A stretch of DNA of 64,000 bases. Origin: Cinnamomum chago (Eukaryota; Streptophyta; Magnoliopsida; Laurales; Lauraceae). A program made the translations under genes and the position numbers. The stretch's first letter is position 1. Each line of letters begins with the position of its first letter. The stretch lies in assembly GCA_038049695.1 (NCBI GenBank), contig CP142452.1, forward strand, positions 52,596,501-52,660,500, written 5' to 3'. The notes under the pieces are model-generated. The model saw only the letters and a list, made by a program, of their open reading frames with translations. It was not told the origin of the DNA and made no database searches. Below, piece after piece: positions 11,327-23,400 of this stretch.

Positions 11327-11833
11327 GCGACACTGCCGGGACACCCCCAAAAATTCCAACTTTTGCATTTTGAAGATTTTCTTTGTGGAATTTTGTGGGT
11401 CACTAAACCAAGCTTAAAAACATGTTTTAAAACATTTAAAAACATGAAACACACAAAGCCTAAAATGATTCAAAGGTTTAAAACCAAAGGCTAGCTTGAT
11501 TTGATAAAAACTCTTTTCAAGTGAACAAGCATACAAAAATGATTCTTTTTTAAATGAATGCATGCAAAGCTCAAACCTAAATACCTAACATGATTTTCCA
11601 AATATAATGCACAAGGAATTAGGTTTTCAAAAGAGTTTTGGGTTCTAAAACCAATGCATCCAAGATTCGAACCAAAACATGCATAAACCAAAAACTTTTC
11701 CAAAACTAAAAACCAATGCATGTATAAAACTAGATTTCAAGATATTTTAAATCAATGCATGTGTGTGAATTCAAATGATGCCAATATGCAAATGCATCCA
11801 CCAAATTGCAAAAACAAAATACCTAACAAGGAA

Positions 11834-12361
11834 GGGTATTTCAAATGTGAGTGCAAATTAAGAAAAAGTCATATGTCTAAACCCATCTTTGAACATAAGA
11901 AAGCAAAATCTAATTCTATGAAGGGTAAGACAGTGAATTCCAAGGAAGACTCTAGGAAGTTCAAACAAGTTAAAACATTTTAACAAGAGTCATCCAAGAT
12001 AGACTTTAAAAAGACTAATAGTCAAAATAAATCTATCAAAAAGAAACTTCTCACTTTACCTCCTTTAACCTTGGAAATGAAAGAATTCTTGAAAAAGGTT
12101 GAAAAGTAAAACTTAAAGTTCAAAAGACAAAAAGAGGGAGGAAAAGCTAAAAGAAATGAGAAGAATAAAAAGAAAATGAAACACCAACTTCCAAAGACTA
12201 ATCATCAATCTAAGTATAAAATAGTCAAACCTCAAAGATATGATGTCAAGTCTAAAAGAACTTAATCTTTATATCCTCTAGTTGGTGGAATTTCAAAAAT
12301 AGACTCCAAAGTTCAAGACCTTAGATGGATACCTAAGGTTAGACCTTTAGAAAAATATTAA
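11834..12361 (+). pseudogene. gag: Element A gag, 3' part, degenerate
   Basis: Continues the A gag after the B insertion. The second half of the zinc knuckle (GYFKCECKLRK) is followed by a lysine-rich tail parallel to the C-terminus of B gag. In-frame stops occur, the first just after 11980 (KQVKTF then stop). The segment matches B gag to its end (RWIPKVR). DNA from 12362 to 12636 is non-coding A interior that ends at the AGTCA target site of N. Confidence 0.8.
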
Positions 12362-12636
12362 CGCTTTTTAGATAGATAGGACCAACCTTTTCTTATAGTT
12401 ATATGTCTAGTTGGTCTTGAATCTAGTTCTTTCTACCTTCTTAGTATCTACTTTAGGTTTCAAATTCATTTGGTTGAGTCTTGCTTGTTGAAAATGCATT
12501 TTGAATTTAAAAAGGTATTTTATGATAAAATGCATGTTTATGATCAATTTGATTTGAAAAAATTTTAAAAAGTTATACTTTCTTAGTCAATTGATTTGTT
12601 TTTCAAATTGTTTAAATTTGAATGGATTCATAGTCA

Positions 12637-15224
12637 TGATGGGGGCTCCTACCTTTCGTCCTCTCCTTCCCACCCCTGGGGCTGCCGAGAGCATGGCGGC
12701 GGAGGAAAAGCAAGGTCATTAACATTTTTTGTACGGGTATGCCAGATTTTCTGTTCTACTTGGAATTTGAAATGGTGATCCGGAGATTCACCTTCATAAG
12801 TAGAAAGGAAATCAATTCCTTTTTCTAACTTTCCATTGCACATATATTTTAAGAAAGATACAATTTTTTAAATGCCGAGAGAGGCGATTTCATTTTGTTT
12901 GTCGTGGAAGGCGATTTTTGTGCTGTAGAAGGCGGTTTTGTGCTGTGAAAGGCGATTTACAAATCTTATCAATGAAAAAAGACAAGAGATGTGATTTTTT
13001 TTGTCTCTTTACAAATAATACAAAATACAAAGAAAAGTAAGAAAAGATATCTAACTTCTCAGGAGATTGTGGGGACTCGTTCAGATCGACGGTCGCAAGT
13101 CATGTATGGACTTTGTCATCGTCCTTCAAATGAGAACGCTTGATGCTCCGATTCTTTGGCTTGCTTGGGCCTCGGCTTTTTAGAGGATAAAGACCAAGGG
13201 GAGGTCCTATATCCAATAAAAAGCGAGTAAACGGACTGAAGAGCCGTGTTTAGGCCATGTTGGATAGAAGGACAGAGGAGACCTTGGGGGGGTTGCCCCC
13301 CCAAGGGACTTCGATCACCTTGTGGTGCTTCTTTTGCAACAGAGTAGCAAGGTTTCTTCGAGAATTCTTCAGAGTTTTCTTGAATTTTTCTGGACGGGTC
13401 CAAGGGTTTTTTCTTGAATTTTTCTGGACAGGTCCAAGGGTTCTTCTTCCTTGGAATGACCCTCCTTTTATAGGCTTTTGGTGGCCTTAAGCTGGGTTTG
13501 TGAGCATTGATGGCATTGATCCTCCATGATGAGAGGAGTTACAAGTTTTTATTTCTTAATTTTGTAACTCCTTTTTCTTGGCTTATGATTGGCCGGTGGG
13601 AGATGATGGGCATTTAATCGCCCTTAATTTCCATGATGAAGGGAGTTTCATGGTTTTAATGACATGATTGCTTGGATTTGTAACTCCCATTTGCTTGATT
13701 CTGATTGAGTCGTCCAAAATAATGGGTTAATGACCGCATTAAGTTGTCATAAAACGGGTCAATTAACGGCATTAAGTGGTTGCCAGGGCATTTCAAGAGT
13801 CGCGTGCCGTGCCGCGTCTTTTGGAATTCTTCTTGTGATGATCGTCGATGGATCCGCATGTTGTTTGATGTCAGATGGCGATGCAACTTCAGACATTGGT
13901 TAATACCAGCGGGCCGGTGACATCTGTCTTGTTGATTTCTCGATCGATCGGACAGAAAGTGCACTTTCTTGGTCAGCCGGTTGGCGATCTTGGAGTGGTC
14001 AATAATGATTTCATGCTCTTGACGGCGGATCCGAGATGTCAATGGAGAGCAGTCAATTTCGAGCATAAAAAATCAGATTTTCATGAAATCACGGGGGCTG
14101 AAACTCCCAAAACAAGAAAAAGGGCGGAAAACGGGCCACCTGGCGACAAATCCGGCGACCCGGATTTCCATGGTCGCCGGCGGCGTCCATGGGCCAAGGT
14201 CGTCGGCGACCATGGGGATTTCTCCCCTTTTGGTCGCCATTTCTCGGTCGTTGTTTGGTCTTTTTCGTCGCCGTTTTCTCCTGCATTTTTCTTGACATTT
14301 CTCCTCATTTATTGACTTGATTCTCCTGAAGAAATCTTGACGAGGAGCCATTCAAATCGGAGCACAAAGTTTCCTATTTTTTTGAAAAACCGAAGACTTT
14401 GTAGCCAATTTTCTATCAAGAGTCGAAACTAGGTCAAACGATGTCGGAATGACCCAAAATTTGAGGTGAAACCTGTTGAGCAGTAAATAGCACCAACCAT
14501 GGGCTTTTGTTTAAGTCTTGAAGTCGTGTGGGGTCCTGTCGCCAGTAGACTTGATTTCGCCGTGGGGAAGATGTCGCCCGGTGATGTGCGGTCAACCGAT
14601 GCCCGATTGACTTGAAACTTGACAAGGAGCCTATTGGAGTCATTTTGAGACGAACCATTGGCTCCAATTTCGGTGTTGTGGTCCCGGGGTGCTCCGCCGC
14701 CGGTAGCCTTGATTTTGTTTCGGAGCGTCAAAGTCAAGTCAAACATTGTCGGAATGACCTGAAATTTGACGTGCAGCCCTTTGGAAGTATGTTAAAGCTG
14801 CCCATGTGCTCCGTTTCATGAGTGATGGCCTCGGTGGTTCTCACCTCCAAGAGGCTTGATTTTACTACTCGAGAGTTGATGGAGGGTCAAACGTTGTCGA
14901 TTTGACTTGAAATTTGACATGGATGCCTTTAGAGGTATTTTGAGACCATTCACAGGCTCTGATCGAAGTTTTGATATCTTCGATGTCGTTGCCGCCAAGA
15001 GCGCATGTTTGGCTACCGGAGGAGTGAAGTTGGGTTAAATGATGTTGGAATGACCCGAAACTTCATGTGAACCCCTCTTTTGGCTGTCTTGAAGGATCTT
15101 GCCATTTTTGTTTTATTCTAACAAGATCTGATGCTTGAAGCAGCATTGCCTGTTTTGTGGTAGGATGCGGCTTCATATGGCTTCTTGATGTTGAAAAGGC
15201 AAAGTGACTTTTTTGGTGTCAACA
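12637..15224 (+). mobile_element. Element N: Tat-like solo LTR
   Basis: A 2,588-base segment from TGATGGGGG to GGTGTCAACA with the perfect TSD AGTCA (12632-12636 and 15225-15229). It has no internal domain, so it is a solo LTR. Both ends resemble the sense-strand ends of element D (TGATGGG and CTTTTTGGCATCATCA), which suggests a Tat/Ogre-type gypsy LTR in plus orientation. It contains a 34-base tandem duplication at 13382-13449, a 12-base inverted repeat (14168-14179 with 14204-14215), and a diverged 150-base tandem array. No ORF in it looks real. Confidence 0.85.
14433..15080 (+). repeat. Diverged ~150-base tandem array in N
   Basis: Five units marked by GTCAAACGWTGTCGGAATGAC-like starts at about 14433, 14590, 14736, 14886 and 15035. 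Each continues with GAAAYTTGA or similar and a CTTTTGG-type phrase. The period is 146-157 bases. Confidence 0.65.
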
Positions 15225-15229
15225 AGTCA

Positions 15230-15698
15230 AACAATATTTGTCAAAATTAAATATTTTTGAAAAATGATTTTAGTCTTACAAGTCTTCATTATTTCGAAAG
15301 GAATTATTTAGAATTGATTTCATAAAATCTCTTTTCTAAGATTTTTTTGCTTGTTTGATAACTAGGTTTAAGGGTAGTTTGCTTGTAGTTTGACCCATGA
15401 TTAGTCAGGCCCTTTTTACTCTGAACCTTATCAGATATCAGGTTTCCCAGTTTGCCCGGTCGACAGAGTAAAGTGGCCGGTTGACCGAGCATGCGCACCC
15501 AGCAACTTAAACAATTGCGCTGGACAGTTTCTGTTTCAAACAGAATTTCTTTTCTCCATTGCAGGTCGATAGCAGTGTGCAGGCTTTAGGTCTCCTCTTC
15601 CAAATTTCAGGTTTCTTCACTTCAAGATCTTTCTACCTGGAATCTTTCTCTTTTTCTCAGACCTTGATCATCGTCCATCTTTTATCATCATTCTTAAT
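15230..15698 (+). mobile_element. Element A interior, non-coding leader piece
   Basis: Third internal piece of A, between N and E. It contains two LTR-type motifs (CGGTCGACAG near 15457 and CCGGTTGACCGAG near 15478). A pyrimidine-rich tract ends in CATTGCAG near 15565 and could be a splice acceptor for the downstream ORF. It has no coding potential of its own. Confidence 0.6.
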
Positions 15699-17124
15699 TG
15701 TCACGCCCCGGGACTGAGGCCCTGATAATCAAGTCCTTAATCCGGGGGACGTGGCGCGACGGGTCAGAAAATTCCGCCCGCACACGCTATTTATTTTCCC
15801 ACAGGATTCCACGGTGAGGAATCCAGACGATCCATCACAACCAATTAATCGAATTCACAACAAATAATAATATGCGGAAGCTTATAGCAAAATAAAAACC
15901 AAATGAGATATAAGATAATTGCACAAACTCTGTATCAAAAGAGAAATATATAAAAGGTATAACCCGAAGTTAGTGAAAGTTGTGAGGATCACAAAAGTAT
16001 ATTTAATTTATACATCCCAAAAGAAGACTGATGAGGTCATAAACTAAGTTCTCAAAATGTTATCCCAGCTCAAATTCCAACACGATGTCTACATGACATC
16101 GTTGGGCTGCCACTCGCGCTCCACTGGCGGCTCTACCGCCTCAACCACGTGCTCTGCCTCAAAATCTGCGGGTCCGACATCTGACACCAAACAAAAGAGT
16201 ATCAGACACGACGGTCTGGCAAGTGAATAAAGCAGATTAGGTATATAAGTTTTATAAATGTTATATTTAAATCATAAAAATACAATTGAAACGAAACATA
16301 TATAAAGAGTAAACCAAAAGAACCAAATCTATACAAATGAAAGAATTTCATAGTTTAAATGTTTCAAACTAACTGACAAATAATCAAAATATTAGCAAAC
16401 CACATATAGTTATATTCTCCTATTACTGAAGTAACAAGAGCACACAGACAAATAGCCGTTGCCATATAAAATGGCCGGAACAAACAGACAGAAGCCGTTG
16501 CCACTACTCGTGGGACCGGAATACAGAACTGTTGCCATGGCCGGAGCAAACAAATAGAATCCAAACTGCAGTTGGCAAATAATTTTAAGATCCCAAGCCG
16601 GGTGATCAGCCCAACTAGGTGACCTAAGCTTAGTGGTGCCATTCAAAACCAAAACCTGAATTAATACAAATCAAATCATAGTAATACATTTCCAAAATCG
16701 ATAAAAGGAACTACTCCAGACAAATACATACTGACAAATTCGAACGAATCAAATGAGTACCCTTACCGATGTTTCTAAACATGGCAAACCACTCAAATCT
16801 ATTTCAAAACAATTTGTAAAAAGTATACAAATTTTCTTAACTTGGAATGAATTAATGTATAGTGGTTTAATGGCTTACCACGGGTCGTCTTGACATACAC
16901 TTAGACCATTAATGTCAATAATATATGTAAAGCTTGGTGTCACTGAAGATCTCTGACAATTAAAGATATAGAGTGTATATTAAGACTTGAATGAATTTCC
17001 CGGGTAATTCTAACATCAAACAATTCCATCATTTTTCCCATTTAAATTCCATGATTTACGGTAATTTGATTCAATGTATACATCTCATACTACTATGCTT
17101 CAATGGGTTTAAATGGGCTTCAAA

Positions 17125-17375
17125 TAGTGGGGGAAAAGGGCTGAAATGGGCTGGAAAACAGCCCAGAAATTGGGCCTGAAATGGCCTAGAAAATAGCCCA
17201 GAAATTGGGCCTGATATGGGATGGAAAACAGGCCTGAAATGGGCTGAAAACAGGCCTGAAATCAGCTTGAAAACTGCCCAGAAATGGGGCCTGAAATTGG
17301 CCTGGAAACTGCCCAGAAAACGGGCCTGCAATCAGCTTATAAACTACCCAGAATTGGGCCTGAAACAGGGGCCAG
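17125..17375. repeat. Palindromic minisatellite in E
   Basis: Degenerate tandem units of about 35 and 22 bases built on CTGAAATGGGCTGGAAAACA and GCCCAGAAATTGGG. Many units can fold internally (GGGCT with AGCCC). The array directly abuts the palindrome cluster at 17378. Confidence 0.7.
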
Positions 17376-17377
17376 GC

Positions 17378-17442
17378 CCGCTCGAGCGGCCCTGCTCTCT
17401 GGCTGGGCTGCTGCCAGGCAGAGCCATGGCCCGCTCGAGCGG
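17378..17442. repeat. TCGA palindrome pair in E LTR
   Basis: Two perfect 12-base palindromes, CCGCTCGAGCGG, at 17378-17389 and 17431-17442. They sit about 1.4-1.5 kb from the sense 5' end of the LTR, the same place as the clusters in F and G. Confidence 0.85.
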
Positions 17443-17624
17443 ACTGGGCTCTGTCCAGTCCAGTTCAGTGCAGGAAATCTGCACTGTTTCTTCCTCCCTC
17501 TTGCTTTTGTTTTTGAATTTCCCTCCTCCTTCTTTCCATTCCTTTGCATTCCCATCATCCAACTACAACTTTCTACACTTCTATCAACATTCAATCAACT
17601 CTATCCAACCACATTAATCATTAT

Positions 17625-18167
17625 TGATGATGCCAAAAAGTGGCTTTCGGGCACCACCGGTCAAGTGATATGTAATTAATGTAGAAATTAATGAAGAGAG
17701 AGAGAAGGTTTATAGTGGTTCGGTCGGAATGACCTACGTCCACTTCAAGTGATCACTTTACTGCTCTGAGGAGGAGATTACAAAGTAGTCAGATACAATG
17801 ATAGTGAGAAAATTCAATCTGCCTTCCTCCGTTAGTAGGACTCTCCTTTTATAGTCTTTCCTCAACGGGTGGGGAGAATCTCCAGCGATCTCCAACGATG
17901 TGCGCTCCAATCTGGTAGAGTCTCCCGCACTGTCCTCAACAGATGAGCAGGTGAGATCTCCTCCGCGGGACTTGGTGAAAGCCGGTAGGTGGAACGACAC
18001 GTGGTCTGACTCTGTCATTCGATGGATCTGGACCCGGTCCCTAAATGGTGGATATAGACTGGGCCCATCATGGACTTGGGTCAGTCAGACCCGACGCGTT
18101 ACCGTGAGCCGAGCCGTTTAGGTCTAATCCGTCATTGCGGACCGAGTTATTTGGGCCTGACCCATCA
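17625..18167 (-). repeat. 3' LTR of element D
   Basis: 543 bases. It differs from the 5' LTR by a 13-base indel around 17866 and a few substitutions, for example GACGCGTTACC against GACCCATTACC. Confidence 0.92.
17709..17743 (-). promoter_or_regulatory. Hairpin-TATA core of D 3' LTR
   Basis: Minus strand GTGGACGTAGGTC, loop ATTCC, GACCGAACCAC, then TATAAA. The inner stem is GGTC/GACC where the copia elements have GGC/GCC. Confidence 0.6.
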
Positions 18168-18179
18168 TTTGCCCCTCAA
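18168..18179 (-). other. Polypurine tract of element D
   Basis: Reads TTGAGGGGCAAA on the minus strand and directly abuts the 3' LTR, where plus-strand DNA synthesis would be primed. Confidence 0.75.
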
Positions 18180-18515
18180 TGTCTCGCGCCAAAAACTTTG
18201 AAAGGGAGACATTTTGAACATCAGGCTTTTTCATGTTGAGCGGTTTGTTGTTTTCCCAGCAGAGTCCTCCTGGCGATTTCTTTCATTCTTGAATTTCCCT
18301 TTTAATATATGCCCTCCGCAGAGGGGGTCAGGGGGTTGAAAGTCCACGAGGATCCTAACCCTAGAGGGGGGGTGAATAGGGTGAGCTACAATTATGACCA
18401 ATTTAAATCAATTTTAATTTCTTAAACTAAACTAGTCACAAGTGATGAATTGTCATACAATATGCGGAAGCTAATACAAAAACAAACACCACATAGCAAT
18501 CACCACAACACAATA

Positions 18516-18549
18516 TTTATAGTGGTTCGGCCAACGTGCCTACATCCAC
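18516..18549 (-). promoter_or_regulatory. Hairpin-TATA core of C
   Basis: Minus strand GTGGATGTAGGC, loop ACGTTG, GCCGAACCAC, then TATAAA. Confidence 0.6.
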
Positions 18550-19589
18550 TACCGGCTTGTGTATCCAACACCCCACCGGATTTCACTATTTATGCTTTTT
18601 ACTAGGCTAAGCAATAACCCTTACAATGTTGCTTTTCAAGGCTAAACAACAACCTCTCAATGTGCTTTTAGAGGCTAAGCAATAACCTTTACAAAATGCT
18701 TTTCTTAGGCTAAGCAATAACCTTACACAATGCTTTTCTTAGGCTAAGCAATAACCTTTACAAATCAATATTTCTCTAAGAAAGTGTTTACTCAACACTC
18801 TAAGAGATTACAATTTTAAGCTCAAATAAATTGCCTCTAAATAGGCGGATATGAAAGTTTAAACCAAACTCACACAAACACTCTATGAATGCAAAGTTGT
18901 ATGCTTATGAGGTGTGTGTGTGATGACTCCAATCAAGTTTAAAAAGAAGGCTCACTCAATATATTGCTTAAAGCAATTCAAAGTTAAAAGCTCATAAAAG
19001 GTTTGATTGAAGTCTTATGCAAATCACATGTATGAAATTCAACTTGTTTATGACATGAAAATCAAGGACTAACAAGTTGTGTGAAAATGGCTAATTTAGA
19101 ACATGTGATACATGTGCATGTTGTTTTCAAAACCAAATTAATTTAACTAAAGTTTAAATGTATGAAAACAACAAAGGAAGTTTCAACCAAGACAAAGAAT
19201 CATGCATTAAAGGAAATCAAAGATTTTAGGCTAAGCATGATTAAGAAAGTTTAAAACAAAACTTGGGTTGAAATCAAAGTGATGAATCCAATCTTGAATA
19301 TCAAAGATGGAGGGAAGAAAGGATTCAACACATCATTGTTATCATGCTTGAAATCATTTTCCAAAGTTTCAAATAAAGCACATAACAAATGATTAATAAA
19401 AGTAAAACTTACTTGGAGATTTAACTTAGTTGATCCAAGCTTAAGCTTCACTTAATGACCCCTTGATGTCTCTTAGATCATCCCCTTTGTCTTCTCTCAA
19501 AGCTCCTCAAAGAGGGTTTCAAAATCTCTAACAAAAGACAAAGGAAAGAACTCATTTATATCCCCAAAACAGCCCAACGGCTATATCCC

Positions 19590-19745
19590 CGGTTGACCGG
19601 CTATGACATGGCAGGTTGACCGGCCAAACACAACGGTCAAAAAAAGAGCCGTTTGGCTTCAGGAGCCCGGTTGACCGGCCAGTGTGTGGCCGGTTGACCG
19701 GGCCTCTTGGCTGGTTGACCGGCCACACATGGTCGGTTGACCGGG
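19590..19745. repeat. GGTTGACCGG motif cluster in C
   Basis: Six copies of GGTTGACCGG or close variants. Every one carries TTGA where B has TCGA, which fits deamination of a methylated CpG in the motif. Confidence 0.8.
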
Positions 19746-20294
19746 CCTGCCCAGATTTTCCCATTTTTTGGGTTTCTTGAAGATTTTCTTTGGGGATCTT
19801 TTGGGCCAATAAAATCAAGCTTTTTCACATGTTTTAAATCATCCAAAGAAGTATAAAAACATGAAACATCCAAAGCCTAAAATGATTTGAAACTTTAAAC
19901 CATAGGCTAGCTTGATTTCTAAAAACTCCTTTTTCAAAAACAATGCATACACATATGATTATGAAGGGATGAATGTATGCAAAGTTCAAACCTAAATTGT
20001 CAAGATGATTTTCCAAATATAATGCACAAGGAAATAGGTTTTCAAAAGAGTTTGGGTTTCAAAACTAATGCATCCAAGTTTAAAACCAAACCATGCATAA
20101 AACAAAAGCTTTTCAAAATCTATAAAGCTATGCATGAATAAAACTAGATTTCAAGGTTTCTAAAAACAATGCTAGTGTGTGAATTCAAATGATGCTAAAG
20201 TGCAAATGCATCCACCAAATTGCAAATTACAAAATCCCTAACAGGGGTGTCCCCCAGGCCATCCTCTCTCATTTGAAAACCCTACTGTAAAGGT

Positions 20295-20302
20295 TATAAA
20301 TA
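20295..20302 (+). promoter_or_regulatory. TATA box of the D antisense gene
   Basis: TATAAATA, 115 bases upstream of the ATG at 20417, is a plausible core promoter for the plus-strand gene. Confidence 0.45.
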
Positions 20303-20416
20303 AAGTGGGTTGCCCACTTTGTTTTTTACTTATTGCTTTACTTTTTGTCTTCTGCTTGCTACAAAGGAGAGAGGGCAGCCATTGATACTCCTTGTTGTTC
20401 AGAGAAAGAAAAACCC

Positions 20417-23400
20417 ATGGCAAAGCAAGAGAAGTTAGAAAACAACCAATCGAGAGGTGCCGGTGACGGGGACGCTGGTCGAGCTGTTGCAAGCAGCGGA
20501 CTGGGCAAGGGTGAGGCGTCGCTGGATGCCACTCGGGGCGCCCCTGCCCAGGGCGCCTCCACTGTTGCGCTGAACGCCACTCTGGACGAGACTCGGGGCG
20601 CCCAGGCGGGCACCCGTGCTGCTGGCGAGAAGACCATTGGACGGTGGGGCGCCCCTGCTGCTGGCGAGAAGGCCGTTCGACGGGGCGCCCCCGGAGTTGT
20701 GGGCGAGGCGGCTGATGGACGCTCTGCAGGCGAGGCTGATGGATGCTCTGCGGGCGAGGCTAATGGACGCCCAGCTATGGGCGAGGCAGATGATGCCGGA
20801 TTGGGCGCCTCAGGTGGGGGCGCCCCAGCTGCTGGTTGCGTGGCGTCGGCCAAGGTCGTGCGTCAGGCGGGCGTGGGGAGATGGGGCGCCCAGGCGAGCG
20901 ACCCCGCTGCTTCGCTGATTGCGCGTGGTGGGCAGTCGATCGTCGCCGGACGGTCAGGCGCGGCTGCCGTGGGGTCCTCTGATGCAGGTGGCGAGACGTC
21001 GGGCTCCCCAGGTGGGGGCGCCACTGCTGCAGGGGTTGCTGCCGTGCACCACGCGGGTGAGGAGGGACGGGGCGCCCAGGCAGGAGGCGCCCCTGCTGTG
21101 GCGCAGGCTACTGTGGAGAATTGGGGCGCCCAGGTGGGCCCCCTTACCAGGGGCGGGCGTGCAGCCCTCACTGCCGGTGGGCGAGCAACTCCTGATGCTT
21201 GTACTGATGGGCGTGCAGCCCCTACTGCTGCAGCGAGGAGTCCGGCCCGGCCTACTATTGATGGAGAGATGAGTACTGGCGGCACGGAGGTGGACACGAC
21301 ACGTCCTCATCGCAAAAAGTATCGAGGAAAAGTGGTCGTCGAGGACAGGGGGTCCAAGGTGAGTACTATTTTCAGTTTGCTCAGTACTGATAATGATGTT
21401 TTGAGAATTGCCTCTGCCTATCCTATTCCTCCAACTGTGTTATGCCGTCGGGCTGAGGCGGACGAACCCGCTTGTGACGACTCCTCAGGTGAGATTGCTA
21501 TTTACGAAGAGATGCTCGAAGCTGGGCTTAGGTTCCCCCTGCCCTCCCCCATTTGTTGCGTTCTTCATTACTTCTCACTGACCCCGGGGCGATTAGCACC
21601 CAATGGTTGGAGGGTTCTGCTTGGCTTTCTTGCACTATGGAGGAGGGTTCATCAAGAGGATGCTTCTCCTGTGGAATTCCATGCTGCCTATAGCTTGATT
21701 GAGTCTCCGGCCCCAAATAGGGGATGGTACTACCTTGCCCCTAGGGGGGCAACCTGCTTACGGGTCTTCGTTCCAACTGCCATAGTTGGAAATCCCGTTT
21801 CTTCTTTGTTGGCGGAGAATGAGCCTCTGAGACAAATCGAGTATTGGTGCCAACTCGATGGGGAGATGCCAGGAGACTTGGTAAGCCACTCCTTTGCTAC
21901 TTTTTCACATTTATTGATATTATTTATGTGCTCACCCGTTGCCTATTTGCAGACGCGCCGGTGCTCTCTACCAGTCAGGAGCGGAAGTTACAGGCGGTAA
22001 GAGACCATCCCGAAAAAGATTTGGGTGTTCTTTTACCCAAAGAAAGTGGTGGAGTTAGTGGCCCTTCTCAGGCGCCTCCCGCGAAGAGAAAGAGTATTTA
22101 ACTTCTGCGTTTCATTTCTCTTTTCTCTCTTGTTTTTTTATATACACAAGTAACATTTTTGGCTTTTGCTGCAGTGGATAGAGGGAGGATCGGGGCTCTC
22201 CTTTTAAGTAGGAGTGGCCCTCCTTCCAAGATGGCGAGGATAGACAGCGCCACAAGAGGGGACTCCCCGCCAGTGTCTTTCAGGGCCAGTTCTTTCGCAT
22301 CTGCCCCTTCATCGGGGGCACTGCTGTGTTCTCATAGGGCGGCCTCTCCAACAGTGTCCCCCCAGCCAGCCACCTCTTCTGCTCCAATGGCTATTCGAGA
22401 GTCTTCCTTTCCAGCTGCACCTTCTGCCCCTCATTCATGTCCCCAACGTCCGGGGAATCCTGCAGGGGCTGATCAGAGTCATATGTTGGGCAACCCGCCG
22501 GTGATCCGGGAGAGGCTCGGGAGATTCGTGATTCCTCATGAGGTTTCACGGATCACTTCTTTGGGTACTGAGAGGGTCATAGATACCTTCCTAGAGGGTC
22601 TGGCTCAGGTAAAGGCTTTTCCTTTTCTCCAGACTTTCAAAATATTTTTTTTGTCTCATTTCTTTTCGTATTGCTCCAGGCTTCCACTGCATCCATCAGC
22701 TTGCTGTCAAAAGCCAAACACAACAGCCAGTTGATGCGAGAGAATGAAAATCTGCGGAAGGTGTACTCCATTGCTCAGCGGAAGATTGCTGCCCTTGAGG
22801 CTGATAGGGAAGCCGATCTTGGGGCGGCCCGCGAGAGGGCGACCAGGTTAGAGACTGAGCTCTCGTCAGCCAGCGAGAGGGCTACTAAGGCGGAAGGTGA
22901 TCTCTTGACTGCCTGCGAGAGGGAGTCCAGATTCGAGACTGCGCTTTCGTTAGCCCGTGAGGGGGCGAGGAGGGCAGAGGCTGAGTTGGTGGAGGCCCAC
23001 GAGAGGGCTTCACTCAGGGAGGCTGAGTTGGTGGAGGCCCGCGAAAGGGCTTCACTCAGGGAGGCTGAGCTCGTGCAGGCCCGCGAGAGGGCGTCGCTCA
23101 GAGAGGCTGAGTTGGTGGAGGCCCGCGAGAGGGCTTCACTCAGGGAGGCTGAGCTCGTGCAGGCCCGCGAGAGGGGGTCGCTCAGAGAGGCTGCCGTGGC
23201 AACAGAGATGAAGGCAGCGCGCGATAGAGCTGAGTCGGAGCTAGCGGATGGCGTCGCCAATGCCTTTATCGATGGGTATGAGGAGCTCCGAGGGAAGATT
23301 ACTGCTGCTTTCCCTGCCCTTGACTTTTCAGGCTTTTTGCCCAGCGAGGAGCCTGATGATACAGAGGATGGCGAGGAGGATGGGGAGGATGATGAGGACG

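Larger units (their letters stand above)
3889..11828 (-). mobile_element. Element B: young pol-less Sirevirus-like retrotransposon
   Basis: A complete 7,940-base element with two LTRs of exactly 1891 bases (3889-5779 and 9938-11828). The perfect TSD AGGAA is at 3884-3888 and 11829-11833. The orientation is minus: primer site next to 9938, polypurine tract next to 5779. By eye the LTRs differ at only about one base (T at 4127 against C at 10176), so insertion was recent. The 4.16-kb interior has one intact gag ORF and about 2.5 kb of non-coding DNA. I see no protease, integrase, reverse transcriptase or RNase H, so it must be mobilised in trans. It is inserted inside the zinc-knuckle codons of its relative A. 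Confidence 0.95.
9938..11828 (-). repeat. 5' LTR of element B
   Basis: Same length and layout as the 3' LTR (offset 6049). Near-identity between the two marks a young insertion. Confidence 0.95.
15699..17624 (-). mobile_element. Element E: Tekay-like solo LTR, left piece
   Basis: Runs from TGTCACGCCCCGGG; the other piece is 30196-31438. The TSD TTAAT is at 15694-15698 and 31439-31443, and the total LTR is about 3.17 kb. It aligns along its length with the F LTR, including the blocks GATGTCTACATGACATC (16084) and GGTCTGGCAAG (16212). No internal domain remains, so it is a solo LTR left by recombination. D is inserted at 17625. Confidence 0.9.
18337..20243 (-). mobile_element. Element C: Sirevirus-like solo LTR
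   Basis: 1907 bases from TGAAAGTCC to CCTAACA with the perfect TSD GGGGT (18332-18336 and 20244-20248). It is homologous to the B LTR in the same orientation, including the AGGCTAAGCAATAACC repeats (18603-18770) and the hairpin-TATA core. There is no internal domain. It lies in the 3' untranslated part of D, ending about 50 bases upstream of the TATA box of the D antisense gene. Confidence 0.95.

Noticed and set aside
14073..14351. Four overlapping arginine-rich ORFs in N
   Set aside because: They lie in a GC-rich inverted-repeat part of a solo LTR and are open on both strands by composition.
22775..23260. Serine-rich minus-strand ORF opposite the antisense gene
   Set aside because: Shadow of the 42-base coiled-coil repeats of the plus-strand gene.
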